The translations under genes were made by a program, and so were the position numbers. Positions 27,193-36,700 of a stretch of DNA of 64,000 nucleotides are shown here, one piece after another. Where the stretch lies: the NCBI RefSeq assembly GCF_900142015.1, contig NZ_FQZN01000020.1:1-64000 (forward strand), given 5' to 3'. The stretch comes from Bacteroides stercorirosoris (GTDB lineage: Bacteria > Bacteroidota > Bacteroidia > Bacteroidales > Bacteroidaceae). Each line of letters starts with the position of its first letter. Position 1 is the first letter of the stretch. The notes below the pieces were generated by a model. It had not been told where the DNA came from, did not search any database, and worked only from the letters and a program-made list of their open reading frames with translations.

Positions 27193-27678
27193 TTATTCCT
27201 CCTTGTTCATTTTTCTAAGTTTGTCTTTAATCCGGCTGATTTTGGTAGCGATGTTCGTTACTGTCAGACCGGTGATTTCTGAAATCTCCTCATAGCTTTT
27301 CTCTTCCAGATAAAGCAGGATAATGGATTTTTCCAGTTGCCCCAGTCGGTTAATCATCCGATAGAGTTGTTTCAGCATGTTTTGTGTTTCGTCCAATTCT
27401 TCCATCCGGTCGGAGTCCTGGCTCAGGGTCACGATTTCGGGGATGTTTTTTTCTTTGCGGATGAAACTGATACAAGTGTTCAGTGCGATGCGGTATATCC
27501 ATGTAGACACTTTGCATTCTCGCCGAAACTTGGGGTAAGCTCTCCACAAATTGAGCACGACATCCTGATACAAGTCGTTCAGGGTAGCATTCGGCGTAGT
27601 GTACAGATAGCACACCTTATAAATAACGCGCTCGTACTCCCGTATCACGGACAGGAACTCTTGTTCTACATTCTCCAT
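27193..27678 (-). CDS. ECF-type RNA polymerase sigma factor
   Basis: This 161-residue protein has sigma region 2 (about 8-75: YKVCYLYTTPNATLNDLYQDVVLNLWRA split over helices, then CKVSTWIYRIALNT) and region 4 (about 100-155: LEEKSYEEISEITGLTVTNIATKISRIK in two helices). The domain set and length fit the ECF (sigma-70 group 4) class. It starts a three-gene operon with a membrane protein and a metallophosphoesterase. A -7 box (TACCTTTG) lies about 35 nt upstream of the start. Confidence 0.93.
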   Translation of the reverse strand: MENVEQEFLSVIREYERVIYKVCYLYTTPNATLNDLYQDVVLNLWRAYPKFRRECKVSTWIYRIALNTCISFIRKEKNIPEIVTLSQDSDRMEELDETQNMLKQLYRMINRLGQLEKSIILLYLEEKSYEEISEITGLTVTNIATKISRIKDKLRKMNKEE

Positions 27679-27712
27679 GCTTCTTCTTGAATTGCTTTTG
27701 CACTGTTAGTCG

Positions 27713-27720
27713 CAAAGGTA
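27713..27720 (-). promoter_or_regulatory. -7 box of the sigma-factor operon
   Basis: TACCTTTG on the minus strand matches TAnnTTTG, 34 nt before the ATG. No clear TTTG at the normal spacing was found. Confidence 0.45.
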
Positions 27721-27825
27721 ATAAGAAAATCACAAGGGCAGAAATGGATTTTAATCATTTAGTACTCCTTTTAAGCTGTTTGTCTCTCGAAATCGCCTTT
27801 TTGACTAAATATTATTAAAAAAGAG

Positions 27826-27857
27826 TTTGATTATTCTAAATGAGAAATGTATCTTTG
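27826..27857 (+). promoter_or_regulatory. Promoter of the lipoprotein/outer-membrane cluster
   Basis: TTTG (27826-27829), exactly 20 nt, then TATCTTTG (27850-27857) is a full match to the Bacteroides promoter pattern, 52 nt before the ATG at 27910. Confidence 0.75.
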
Positions 27858-27909
27858 CCTCAATAGTATTTAATGACAACATTAGTATTAACAACAACAA
27901 CATTGAAGA

Positions 27910-28740
27910 ATGATGATGAAATCTTTTATTGGAGTATGCTGCACAGTGCTGCTGTGCTTGTCGGCATGTGGGGACATTGACAGCCCGGAGTTTCCGCCTT
28001 CCAAGGTTAATCTGAATGATATAAAGGAACTGACTAATTTCTCGTATAGTGAGCAGAAAGACTTGGAAAGCAAGTATGGAATATTCTTTGATTATCGTGA
28101 CAGGCGGGTGTATCTGTTATCCGGAAATCCCGTTTTTGATTCTCCCTACGAGAGATGCAGTTATCTCGAATTTTGTATATCACCAGATAAAGACAATCTG
28201 TCTGAAGAAAAGATATTTTACTATAACTATGATTATGAAAAGGTATGCCGCATCACTCCGGAGTACTGGAATGAAAATGCTTCAATAGCTATGTTTCACC
28301 TTGATATGATGAGCTGGGGGGCAGGCACGTATTACTATCGGCTGGTAGCTTATAATTGGACCTGGGGTGGTGGTCCCGGTATTTTGGATGATTGTTTGCA
28401 GCAAGATGGCAGGAAGGCTACATTCAGCGAGATTAAATCTTTCGCAATCCCCACCAAGTATGCTCCTTATGCTGACATCTCATATTCAGAATGGGAACAG
28501 ATGGTATATGCCCGTTTTTATAATAGTGAGTTTGAAGAAGGAATTGCCCGAATAGGCGTTTGTTATTCTACGACAAATCAACTGCCGACGACGGCTGATC
28601 AAGTATTTACAGCCGAGATTGGTAAAGGAGAAGTGAGTTTTCCTTATCAAGGTGGATCTTGCTATATGCGTCCTTTTGTTGTTACGCAGGATAATGTAAC
28701 GGTTTACGGATATGTTCAACCATTTCAATTTTCAAGATAA
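27910..28740 (+). CDS. Uncharacterised lipoprotein
   Basis: This 276-residue protein has a lipoprotein signal (CLSAC, Cys20). I recognise no family; the body is rich in aromatic residues and has a mixed strand pattern (WTWGGGPGILDD, YSTTNQLPTTADQVF), as in surface-exposed Bacteroides lipoproteins. The gene downstream starts 2 nt after its stop and encodes a beta-barrel protein, so the lipoprotein may be its surface partner. It is the first gene of a three-gene unit under a consensus promoter. Confidence 0.75.
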   Translation: MMMKSFIGVCCTVLLCLSACGDIDSPEFPPSKVNLNDIKELTNFSYSEQKDLESKYGIFFDYRDRRVYLLSGNPVFDSPYERCSYLEFCISPDKDNLSEEKIFYYNYDYEKVCRITPEYWNENASIAMFHLDMMSWGAGTYYYRLVAYNWTWGGGPGILDDCLQQDGRKATFSEIKSFAIPTKYAPYADISYSEWEQMVYARFYNSEFEEGIARIGVCYSTTNQLPTTADQVFTAEIGKGEVSFPYQGGSCYMRPFVVTQDNVTVYGYVQPFQFSR

Positions 28741-28742
28741 AG

Positions 28743-29612
28743 ATGAAAAGACTGATTATAACTTTATTCATGGTGGTTGTCGGACTGACCGCTATCATGG
28801 CACAGCAGACGCACGATATAAAAGATGTGGTGACGGATAAAAGAAACGAGCCGATAGTAGGTGCTTTAGTTACCGCAGAAGGTACAACGATCAGTGCAAT
28901 CACTGACATTGACGGTAAGTTTCTGTTAAGGGATGTACCTGCTGATGTAGAAAAAGTTGTCGTAGAGTCTATCGGCATGGAAACAGAAGAAGCTAAAATA
29001 GACCGGCCGATTATGATGGCTGCACGGCCTAAACGCCTGTCATTGGTATTGGAAGCCGGACTGGACTGGAGTCGCTATACTGCTGAAGGTTCTGATACTA
29101 AAACCGGTTATCATGTCGGTATCGGTATGGAAGTGCGTATGTCTAAGCGCTGGGCATTCCGCCCGATGGTGCAGCTGGCCAATAGAGGAGCGGAATATAA
29201 TTTCACGGACGGATCATATACTTATAAAGAAACATGGAATCCGCTGATGCTGGATGTGCCTTTGAACTTTCTGGTACGATATGATTTAGCCCGTAATATG
29301 AGCCTTGTGTTATCTTTTGGCCCTGTGCTTTCATGGGGACTCAGTGGTAAGGTGAAGGTTTCCGAAATGGGTAAGGCAGATGCTGAATATGATATTTATG
29401 ATAAGAAGTATCCTAGTAGTTGGGGTGGTCCTGACCATTCACTATTGCATCCCTTTGGATTTGGTATGACTTATGGCATAGGTGTTGAATATAAGAAACT
29501 TATGATAAGCTTTTCCGGTAAGAATATGGGAATTATCACAGATGACGACGGGTTGGGAGAAGTGACCGAACATAATTTTGTGTTGGGCGCCAGTGTTTCA
29601 TACCGTTTTTAA
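28743..29612 (+). CDS. Outer-membrane beta-barrel protein with CarboxypepD-regulatory-like domain
   Basis: This 289-residue protein has a signal peptide (about 1-20, GLTAIMAQ). A short regulatory-like fold follows (about 25-85: VVTDKRNEPIVGALVTAEG, then ITDIDGKFLLRDVP), as found at the N-terminus of SusC proteins. The remaining 190 residues alternate polar and aromatic positions and end in VSYRF, typical of a barrel with a terminal aromatic. The next gene encodes a paralogue. Likely an outer-membrane protein of the PorT/OmpA-like barrel type; function unknown. Confidence 0.8.
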   Translation: MKRLIITLFMVVVGLTAIMAQQTHDIKDVVTDKRNEPIVGALVTAEGTTISAITDIDGKFLLRDVPADVEKVVVESIGMETEEAKIDRPIMMAARPKRLSLVLEAGLDWSRYTAEGSDTKTGYHVGIGMEVRMSKRWAFRPMVQLANRGAEYNFTDGSYTYKETWNPLMLDVPLNFLVRYDLARNMSLVLSFGPVLSWGLSGKVKVSEMGKADAEYDIYDKKYPSSWGGPDHSLLHPFGFGMTYGIGVEYKKLMISFSGKNMGIITDDDGLGEVTEHNFVLGASVSYRF

Positions 29613-29651
29613 TCGTGTCTCTAAATGTCGAATATATAAAAGAATACTATC

Positions 29652-30506
29652 ATGAAACAAATCATCATATTGATCATTGCGGGGCTCTGCATATCGGGAG
29701 CATCGATGGCGCAGGGACAGAAATTGAAAGGCAGACTTATTGATAAGGACTATTATCCGGTGAAGAATGCCAAAGTAACGGTGAAAGGCACTAATTTGAA
29801 CACCACTACAGATAAGAAAGGTAATTATTTTATAGAAGACGTACCTTTGATGCTTGATTCTGTCCGGATAGAGAAAGGTAAGAAAGATGAGAGCGAGTCT
29901 ACTCTTATGAAGATTAGAATGGCTAATCAGATTATCTCGAAACGTTTCTCCTGGTTTGTAAAGGCAGGTATAGGTTTTGATTTCATTACGGGTGGATCTG
30001 CAGATGTTTTGGAGAGGGCTTCTTATTCGGTTGGGGTAGGCTTTGATTATAAGCTTTCCAAGCATTGGGCATTGCAGCCGGCTCTCCATTTTGTGCATCG
30101 GGATATGCAAGGTGATTTAGATTTTGAGGTTTATGACGATAACAGATATTACTATTCGTATGATACAAGATGCGCCATGAACAGTCTGGAATTGCCGTTG
30201 CTTTTTGCCTTGAAGTATCGCTTGGGGCGGAACCTGGGAATTGCAATAACAATGGGGCCTTATGTTTCTTATGGCATAAGCGGAACAGCCAGTGGCTCCT
30301 TTGAATACTATGACCCGGAGAACCAACAAAAGCGTCAGTATGATGTCGATATGTTTGGAAAGCGTTTTGGAGGCGGATATGCTTATGGGATAGGTTTTGA
30401 GATTAATCGCATTCTTATAGGAGCTTCAGGACGTGTGGGAGTTATATCCGGTGATTTTGATTCGGCATACGTGGGAACGATGATTGAAATAGGATATAAG
30501 TTCTGA
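29652..30506 (+). CDS. Outer-membrane beta-barrel protein, paralogue of the preceding one
   Basis: This 284-residue protein has the same plan: signal peptide (ending SMAQG), regulatory-like domain (KLKGRLIDKDYYPVKNAKVTV in pieces, then TTTDKKGNYFIEDVP) and a barrel ending EIGYKF. Shared blocks with the upstream paralogue include KHWALQP versus KRWAFRP and LGRNLGIAITMGPYVSYGISG versus LARNMSLVLSFGPVLSWGLSG. A tandem duplication is likely. It is followed by a strong hairpin shared with the facing gene. Confidence 0.8.
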   Translation: MKQIIILIIAGLCISGASMAQGQKLKGRLIDKDYYPVKNAKVTVKGTNLNTTTDKKGNYFIEDVPLMLDSVRIEKGKKDESESTLMKIRMANQIISKRFSWFVKAGIGFDFITGGSADVLERASYSVGVGFDYKLSKHWALQPALHFVHRDMQGDLDFEVYDDNRYYYSYDTRCAMNSLELPLLFALKYRLGRNLGIAITMGPYVSYGISGTASGSFEYYDPENQQKRQYDVDMFGKRFGGGYAYGIGFEINRILIGASGRVGVISGDFDSAYVGTMIEIGYKF

Positions 30507-30511
30507 TTATA

Positions 30512-30593
30512 ACACTTGCGGCTGCGTGGGCCTACACTTATACAAGCGTGACCCTACACTTGTACAAGCGTAAGCCCACGCAGCCGCAAGTGT
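30512..30593. terminator. Bidirectional hairpin with perfect 20-bp arms
   Basis: Perfect 20-bp arms (30512-30531 and 30574-30593) enclose 42 nt made of two near-identical units built on CTACACTT-TACAAGCGT. The inner units contain the self-complementary CTTGTACAAG. The structure sits between convergent genes, 6 nt after one stop and 23 nt after the other, and should end both transcripts. Confidence 0.8.
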
Positions 30594-30615
30594 AAAGTGA
30601 TTCTGATAAGGGAAG

Positions 30616-31518
30616 TTACAGGTTTGCTGCCAGAAATTTCTTTATGGTCTCTACCGGCATTCCTCTGCGCCGTGCATAGTCTTCCAACTGGTCATTTCCT
30701 ATTTTACCGACAGCAAAGTATCGTGCAGCAGGATGTGCTAACATCAGTCCGCACACAGTGGCATGAGGGCGCATGGCTCCGTTTTCTGTCAGGCTGATGC
30801 CGATTTGTTCCATGTGCAGCAGTTGGTTCAGTAGGAAGTTGACGGACTGGTCGGGTAAAGAGGGGTAGCCTACAGCGGGACGTATGCCTTGGAAGTTTTC
30901 TTTCAGTAATTCCGGTATCGAAAGTTTTTCATCTTTGGCATATCCCCAGGCCACTTTACGTACATATTCGTGCATTTTCTCTGTGGCGGCCTCGGCAAGG
31001 CGGTCGGCCAGTGTCTGTACTAATATACGTTTGTAGGGATCGTTTTCGTACAGAAGTTCTACTTCTCCATCACAGGATGCGGCAAATATACCTACCGTAT
31101 CGGGAATGCCGGACGAGAACGGCCGGACAAAGTCACTAAGACAAAGAAAAGGACTGCCGTCAGGATGAGGCGTTTGCTGGCGAAGCAAAGGGAACAGGGT
31201 ACCGTCCAGTAGCAGGTTGTCGCCGTCTGCATTAGCCTTGCAAAGGTGGAACAAGGTGTTTACGTGGAAATCTTTGTCCAGTTGATTGAGCATCCGGTTC
31301 GCTTCCTTGAACAGCTGCATGGCTTCGGCAGCTTTAGCACGTTCTTCTTCGGGGAAAGTTGTGAGCCACATGGCGCGGCATGAGTCGCAACCATGAATAT
31401 CGGCAATAGCGGAAAAACGGGGTTGAAATCCCCATGCATGAAAGAAGTATATCCAGTTGATGTATGGAGAAACCTCATGAATGGGGTATGTCAACACATT
31501 GTCCGCAAGGCAGTTCAT
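30616..31518 (-). CDS. Stand-alone cobalamin-dependent methionine synthase activation domain protein
   Basis: This 300-residue cytoplasmic protein resembles the C-terminal reactivation domain of MetH, which binds S-adenosylmethionine to remethylate oxidised cob(II)alamin. The key block is FQGIRPAVGYPSLPDQS (about 218-234), matching the RPxxGYP signature, followed by LTENGAMRPHATVCGLMLAHPAARYFAVGKI in two pieces. The catalytic MetH modules are absent here, so the protein must work with a MetH encoded elsewhere or serve another B12 enzyme. The dihydroorotase gene lies 16 nt upstream on the same strand. Confidence 0.85.
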   Translation of the reverse strand: MNCLADNVLTYPIHEVSPYINWIYFFHAWGFQPRFSAIADIHGCDSCRAMWLTTFPEEERAKAAEAMQLFKEANRMLNQLDKDFHVNTLFHLCKANADGDNLLLDGTLFPLLRQQTPHPDGSPFLCLSDFVRPFSSGIPDTVGIFAASCDGEVELLYENDPYKRILVQTLADRLAEAATEKMHEYVRKVAWGYAKDEKLSIPELLKENFQGIRPAVGYPSLPDQSVNFLLNQLLHMEQIGISLTENGAMRPHATVCGLMLAHPAARYFAVGKIGNDQLEDYARRRGMPVETIKKFLAANL

Positions 31519-31534
31519 AGTTTATAATTCATGA

Positions 31535-32887
31535 TTAATAATTAAACCTCAGCTCTTCGCCACGGTAAGTTTCGTCTACCTGTCCGTCACTGTATATCAG
31601 ATGTCCGTTGGCAAACGTTTTGTCTACTTTCCAGCGGAAGGTATTGCCTTCGAGCGGACTCCATCCGCATTTGCTGAGAATGTTGTCAGCGTTGACTTCC
31701 CAACGTTCACCATGACTGACAAGTACAAGGTCTGCCTGATAACCTTCGCGAATATAACCGCGTTTACAGATACCGTATATCTTGGCAGGTGCATGACACA
31801 TCTTTTCAACAATTGTTTCAATAGAGAAGATACCTTGTTCCGCCAATTCAAGCATACTAACTAAAGAATACTGAATCATCGGCATACCTGACATTGCTTT
31901 CAGAGCACCACCTTCCTTCTCACTGAGCAGGTGAGGAGCGTGGTCGGTGGCAATTACATCAATAACTCCGGTGTTGACTGCATTCCGTAACGCATCGCGG
32001 TCCACCTGTCTTTTGATGGCAGGATTACATTTGATACGGGTTCCCAACACTTTATAATCTTGTTGGCTGAATAGCAGGTGGGCGATACAGGCTTCGGCTG
32101 TGATGTGCTTATCTTCCAATGACTCATCGCTGAACAACCGCAATTCTTTTGCCGTAGAAACATGAAGCACGTGCAGGCGTGCACCGGCCAGGCTTGCCAT
32201 GCGGACTGCCAGTTCCGATGAAGCGTAACAAGCGGCCGAAGAGCGTATAAAGGGATGTTTACTGACAGGAATATCCGTTGCATTACGGAACATTTCTTTG
32301 TAGTAATCAGTATTCTTCTTGATGATTTCCTGACTTTCGCAATGGGCGGCAATCAGCATATCTGTTCCATTGAAAATATTCAGCAGACTGTTGGTCTTAT
32401 CCACCAGCATATTGCCGGTACTGGAGCCCATAAAGAGCTTGATACCACATACACGGTTCTTATCCAGATTGTTGAATTCGGTATAATTATCGTTGGTAGC
32501 ACCGAAATAGCAAGAGTGGTTGACGATACATTTCTCGTTCAGCAGGTCGAATTTCTGTTCAAGTGCATCGAGAGTGGTAGTCAGCGGTTGCGTGTTTGGC
32601 ATATCCATGATAGAGGTGACGCCGCCTGCGGCAGCCGCACGGCTTTCGGTAAAGATATCCGCTTTATGCGTCAGTCCCGGATCACGGAAGTGCACATGGT
32701 CGTCAATGACACCCGGTAGCAGGCAACACCCGGTAGCTTCTATTATCTCATCACAAGGGGCGGAAGGTTCTTTTCCGTAGGTTAGCACTTCGGCAATCAA
32801 GCCGTTTTCAATCACTACGGATCCCTGGACTGAACGTCCCTCATTCACTATCGTTGCGTTATGTATCAGCGTTCTTCTCATCGTCAT
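31535..32887 (-). CDS. pyrC: Dihydroorotase
   Basis: This 450-residue amidohydrolase catalyses ring closure of carbamoyl-aspartate in pyrimidine synthesis. It shows the metal-binding start PGVIDDHVHFRDPG (His64, His66), an AHCES block, HVSTA, and the C-terminal ATDHAPH with the active-site Asp. Its length fits the class I (PyrC/AllB-like) group. Two ATGs two codons apart (32887 and 32881) can start it. It lies in a run of minus-strand genes: glycosyltransferase, dihydroorotase, MetH activation domain protein, with gaps of 20 and 16 nt, so co-transcription is likely. Confidence 0.92.
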   Translation of the reverse strand: MTMRRTLIHNATIVNEGRSVQGSVVIENGLIAEVLTYGKEPSAPCDEIIEATGCCLLPGVIDDHVHFRDPGLTHKADIFTESRAAAAGGVTSIMDMPNTQPLTTTLDALEQKFDLLNEKCIVNHSCYFGATNDNYTEFNNLDKNRVCGIKLFMGSSTGNMLVDKTNSLLNIFNGTDMLIAAHCESQEIIKKNTDYYKEMFRNATDIPVSKHPFIRSSAACYASSELAVRMASLAGARLHVLHVSTAKELRLFSDESLEDKHITAEACIAHLLFSQQDYKVLGTRIKCNPAIKRQVDRDALRNAVNTGVIDVIATDHAPHLLSEKEGGALKAMSGMPMIQYSLVSMLELAEQGIFSIETIVEKMCHAPAKIYGICKRGYIREGYQADLVLVSHGERWEVNADNILSKCGWSPLEGNTFRWKVDKTFANGHLIYSDGQVDETYRGEELRFNY

Positions 32888-32907
32888 TAATCATTTATCG
32901 TTAATCA

Positions 32908-33666
32908 CTAATCATTGTTCACAGCTTTCGGATATTTATGGAACCAACTGTTCATTTTCAGTTTGATAACTCCGAAGACGGCCTCCCCGAAGATACTGCT
33001 GTTCATTTTAGAAGTGCCCAGTTCCCGGTTGATGAAGATAACGGGTACTTCCGCTATTTTGAAACCGCATTTGTAAGCGGTGAATTTCATTTCAATCTGG
33101 AAAGCATAACCCTTAAAGCGTATACCGTCGAGGTCGATGGTTTCCAATACTTTCCGGCGGTAGCACTTGAATCCTGCGGTGGTATCATGCACCGGTAACC
33201 CCGTAATGATGCGCACGTATTTGGAAGCAAAGTAGGACATCAGTACACGTCCCATAGGCCAGTTCACTACATTGACGCCACTGACGTAGCGTGAACCGAT
33301 GGATACATCGGCACCATCCTCGGCGCAAGCTTTGTACAGGCGGGGAAGGTCGGCAGGATTGTGACTGAAATCGGCGTCCATCTCAAAGATGTAATCGTAA
33401 TGATGTTCCAACGACCATTTGAAACCGGCGATGTAGGCGGTTCCCAACCCCAGCTTGCCTTTGCGTTCTATCATGAACAGGCGTTCGGGGAATTCCTGCT
33501 GCAAAGTTCTGACAATGGCGGCAGTACCGTCAGGCGAACCGTCTTCGATAATAAGGATATGGAATACTTTTTCCAGGGCGAAAACGGCGCGGATGATATT
33601 TTCGATGTTCTCCCGTTCGTTGTATGTGGGAATGATAACGATGCTGTCCGATGTCTGCATATTCAT
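32908..33666 (-). CDS. Polyprenol-phosphate mannose synthase-like glycosyltransferase (GT2)
   Basis: This 252-residue GT-A enzyme has IIPTYNERENI near the N-terminus, the nucleotide-sugar motif IIEDGSPDGTA, and the metal-binding EMDADFSHNP. The pattern GLGTAYIAGFKW and TAGFKCYRR are typical of dolichol-phosphate mannose synthase relatives. It lacks C-terminal membrane helices, as in the soluble bacterial form. It should transfer a hexose from a nucleotide sugar to a polyprenyl phosphate for envelope glycosylation. It is the first gene of the run with pyrC. Confidence 0.9.
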   Translation of the reverse strand: MNMQTSDSIVIIPTYNERENIENIIRAVFALEKVFHILIIEDGSPDGTAAIVRTLQQEFPERLFMIERKGKLGLGTAYIAGFKWSLEHHYDYIFEMDADFSHNPADLPRLYKACAEDGADVSIGSRYVSGVNVVNWPMGRVLMSYFASKYVRIITGLPVHDTTAGFKCYRRKVLETIDLDGIRFKGYAFQIEMKFTAYKCGFKIAEVPVIFINRELGTSKMNSSIFGEAVFGVIKLKMNSWFHKYPKAVNND

Positions 33667-33689
33667 AAAAAGAGGATTCTTATTGGGAA

Positions 33690-33723
33690 CAAAGTTAAGT
33701 GTTTTCTATCACATACGAACAAA
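33690..33723 (-). promoter_or_regulatory. Promoter of the glycosyltransferase-pyrC run
   Basis: On the minus strand, TTTG (33723-33720), 22 nt, then TAACTTTG (33697-33690) fits the Bacteroides pattern with slightly long spacing, 23 nt before the ATG. Confidence 0.5.
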
Positions 33724-33739
33724 ACTAAGGATTATTTAG

Positions 33740-33747
33740 TAATTTTG
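33740..33747 (+). promoter_or_regulatory. -7 box of mfd
   Basis: TAATTTTG matches TAnnTTTG and ends 8 nt before the ATG at 33756, so the leader would be only a few nucleotides. No TTTG is seen at the -33 position. Confidence 0.45.
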
Positions 33748-33755
33748 CGCTCGTT

Positions 33756-36700
33756 ATGATGACAATTACCGAGCTACAACAACGATATGCCGCTCATCCC
33801 AATGTGGAAGCAATGAGGGGTTTACTAAAGAAATCGTCCGTCCGTTCCCTTTTCTGCGAGGGTCTGTGCGCTTCTGCCGCTTCGCTGTTTTCATCCGTGC
33901 TGGTGCAACGGGGGGGCTGTCCTTTTGTTTTTATTCTGGGTGACCTGGAAGAGGCAGGGTACTTTTACCATGACTTAACACAGGTTTTAGGAACGGAGAA
34001 AGTGCTGTTTTTCCCTTCTTCTTTCCGTCGTGCCATCAAGTACGGGCAGAAAGATGCGGCCAATGAGATTCTCCGTACCGAAGTGCTGAGCCGTTTGCAG
34101 AAGAACGAGGAAGGACTCTGCGTGGTAACTTATCCCGACGCTTTGGCTGAGAAGGTGGTTTCCCGTAAGGAACTGGGGGATAAAACGCTGAAGCTGCATA
34201 CAGCTGAGCGGGTGGATATGAATTTCATAACTGATGTGCTGCGTAGTTACGGTTTTGAATATGTGGACTATGTATATGAACCGGGACAGTATGCCGTGCG
34301 CGGTAGCATTGTCGATGTTTTCTCTTTTTCTTCCGAATATCCTTTCCGTATAGATTTCTTCGGCGATGAGGTGGAAAGCCTCCGTACTTTTGAGGTCGAT
34401 TCCCAGCTTTCCAGGGAAAAGAAAGACAGTATTGTGATTGTTCCCGATTTAAGTCATAGTCTGGAGCAGGGTGGTAGTGGTGGCATGGTATCTTTTCTCG
34501 ACTTCTTGCAACCCGAGACCATATTGGCAATGCGTGACTTTCTTTGGCTGCGCGAACGTATTCAGACGGTGCATGATGAGTCACTTACCCCACAAGCTAT
34601 CGCGGCCCGTGAAGCGGAGGAGAACGGTGCCATCACTTTAGAAGGAAAATTGATTGATGGCGGAGAGTTTACCTTGCGTGCGCTCGATTTTCGTCGCATG
34701 GAATTTGGCAATAAACCTACCGGCACTCCGGATGCCACCGTTACTTTCAAGACTACTGCCCAACCCATCTTCCATAAGAATTTCGATATGGTGGCGGACT
34801 CATTCAAGGAGTATCTTTCACTCGGCTACACCTTATATATATGTAGTGATAGCATGAAGCAAACCGACCGTATCCGCGCGATTTTCGAGGATCGTGGAGA
34901 CGATATTTCCTTCATAGCCGTAGAACGTACTCTGCACGAAGGGTTTGTAGACAATGCCTTGCATCTTTGCATCTTTACTGATCATCAGTTGTTCGACCGT
35001 TTCCATAAATACAACCTGAAGAGTGACAAAGCCCGTAGCGGTAAGGTTGCCTTGAGCCTGAAAGAACTCAATCAGTTTACACCGGGTGATTATGTGGTGC
35101 ATACCGATCATGGTGTAGGGCGTTTTGCCGGACTGGTACGTATTCCCAACGGCGACACTACCCAGGAAGTGATGAAGCTGGTCTATCAGAATGAAGACGT
35201 TGTGTTCGTTTCCATTCATTCTCTGCATAAAGTTTCCAAATACAAAGGAAAAGAAGGTGAAGCACCGCGTTTGAATAAGTTAGGTACAGGTGCCTGGGAA
35301 AAGCTGAAAGACCGTACTAAATCAAAAATCAAGGATATTGCGCGTGACCTTATCAAACTCTATTCCCAGCGCCGTGAAGAGAAAGGTTTTCAATACAGTC
35401 CGGACAGTTTCCTGCAACGGGAGTTGGAGGCATCTTTTATTTATGAAGACACTCCTGATCAGAGTAAGGCAACGGCCGATGTGAAAGCTGATATGGAAAG
35501 TGCCCGCCCTATGGACCGGTTGGTGTGCGGTGATGTTGGTTTCGGAAAGACGGAAGTGGCTGTGCGTGCAGCCTTTAAAGCTGTGGCGGATAATAAGCAG
35601 GTGGCTGTACTGGTGCCTACAACCGTATTAGCTTACCAACATTTTCAGACTTTCCGTGACCGGCTGAAAGAACTTCCCTGCCGGGTAGAATATCTGAGCC
35701 GTGCCCGCACCGCTGCACAGGCGAAAGCCGTAGTGAAAGGACTTACTGATGGAGATGTGAATATTCTCATCGGCACCCACCGTATTCTTGGTAAAGACGT
35801 GAAGTTTAAAGATTTGGGACTGCTCATCATTGATGAAGAGCAAAAGTTCGGCGTAAGTGTGAAAGAAAAACTGCGTCAACTGAAGGTGAACGTGGATACC
35901 TTGACCATGACAGCCACACCTATTCCCCGAACTCTACAATTCTCCTTGTTGGGTGCCCGTGACCTTTCGGTGATACAAACTCCGCCACCTAATCGTTACC
36001 CCATTCAGACGGAGGTACATACTTTTAACGAAGAAATCATTGCTGATGCCATTAACTTTGAGATGAGTCGTAACGGACAAGTCTTCTTCGTCAACAATCG
36101 TATTTCCAATCTCATCGAGTTGAAGATGATGATAGAACGCCATATTCCTGATTGCCGCGTAGCTATCGGCCACGGTCAGATGGAACCTGCCGAACTGGAA
36201 AAGATCATCTTCGACTTCGTGAACTATGATTACGATGTATTACTTGCCACTACCATCATAGAGAGTGGCATTGACATTCCGAATGCCAACACTATCATCA
36301 TCAATCAGGCTCAAAATTTTGGTTTGAGTGACTTGCACCAGATGCGTGGGCGTGTAGGGCGCAGCAATAAGAAAGCATTCTGTTACTTGCTTGCCCCTCC
36401 TTTGTCCTCGCTTACTCCTGAGGCGAAACGCCGTTTGCAGGCTATCGAGAATTTCTCCGATCTTGGCAGTGGCATTCATATCGCTATGCAAGACTTGGAT
36501 ATTCGTGGTGCGGGCAATATGTTGGGTGCAGAACAAAGTGGCTTCATTGCCGACCTTGGTTACGAAACCTATCAGAAGATTCTTTCCGAGGCTGTACAAG
36601 AACTGAAGACGGATGAGTTTGCCGAACTCTATGCCGAAGAGTTGAAGGGAGACGGCACTATTAGTGGTGAGCAGTTTGTAGATGAATGTCAGGTAGAGAG

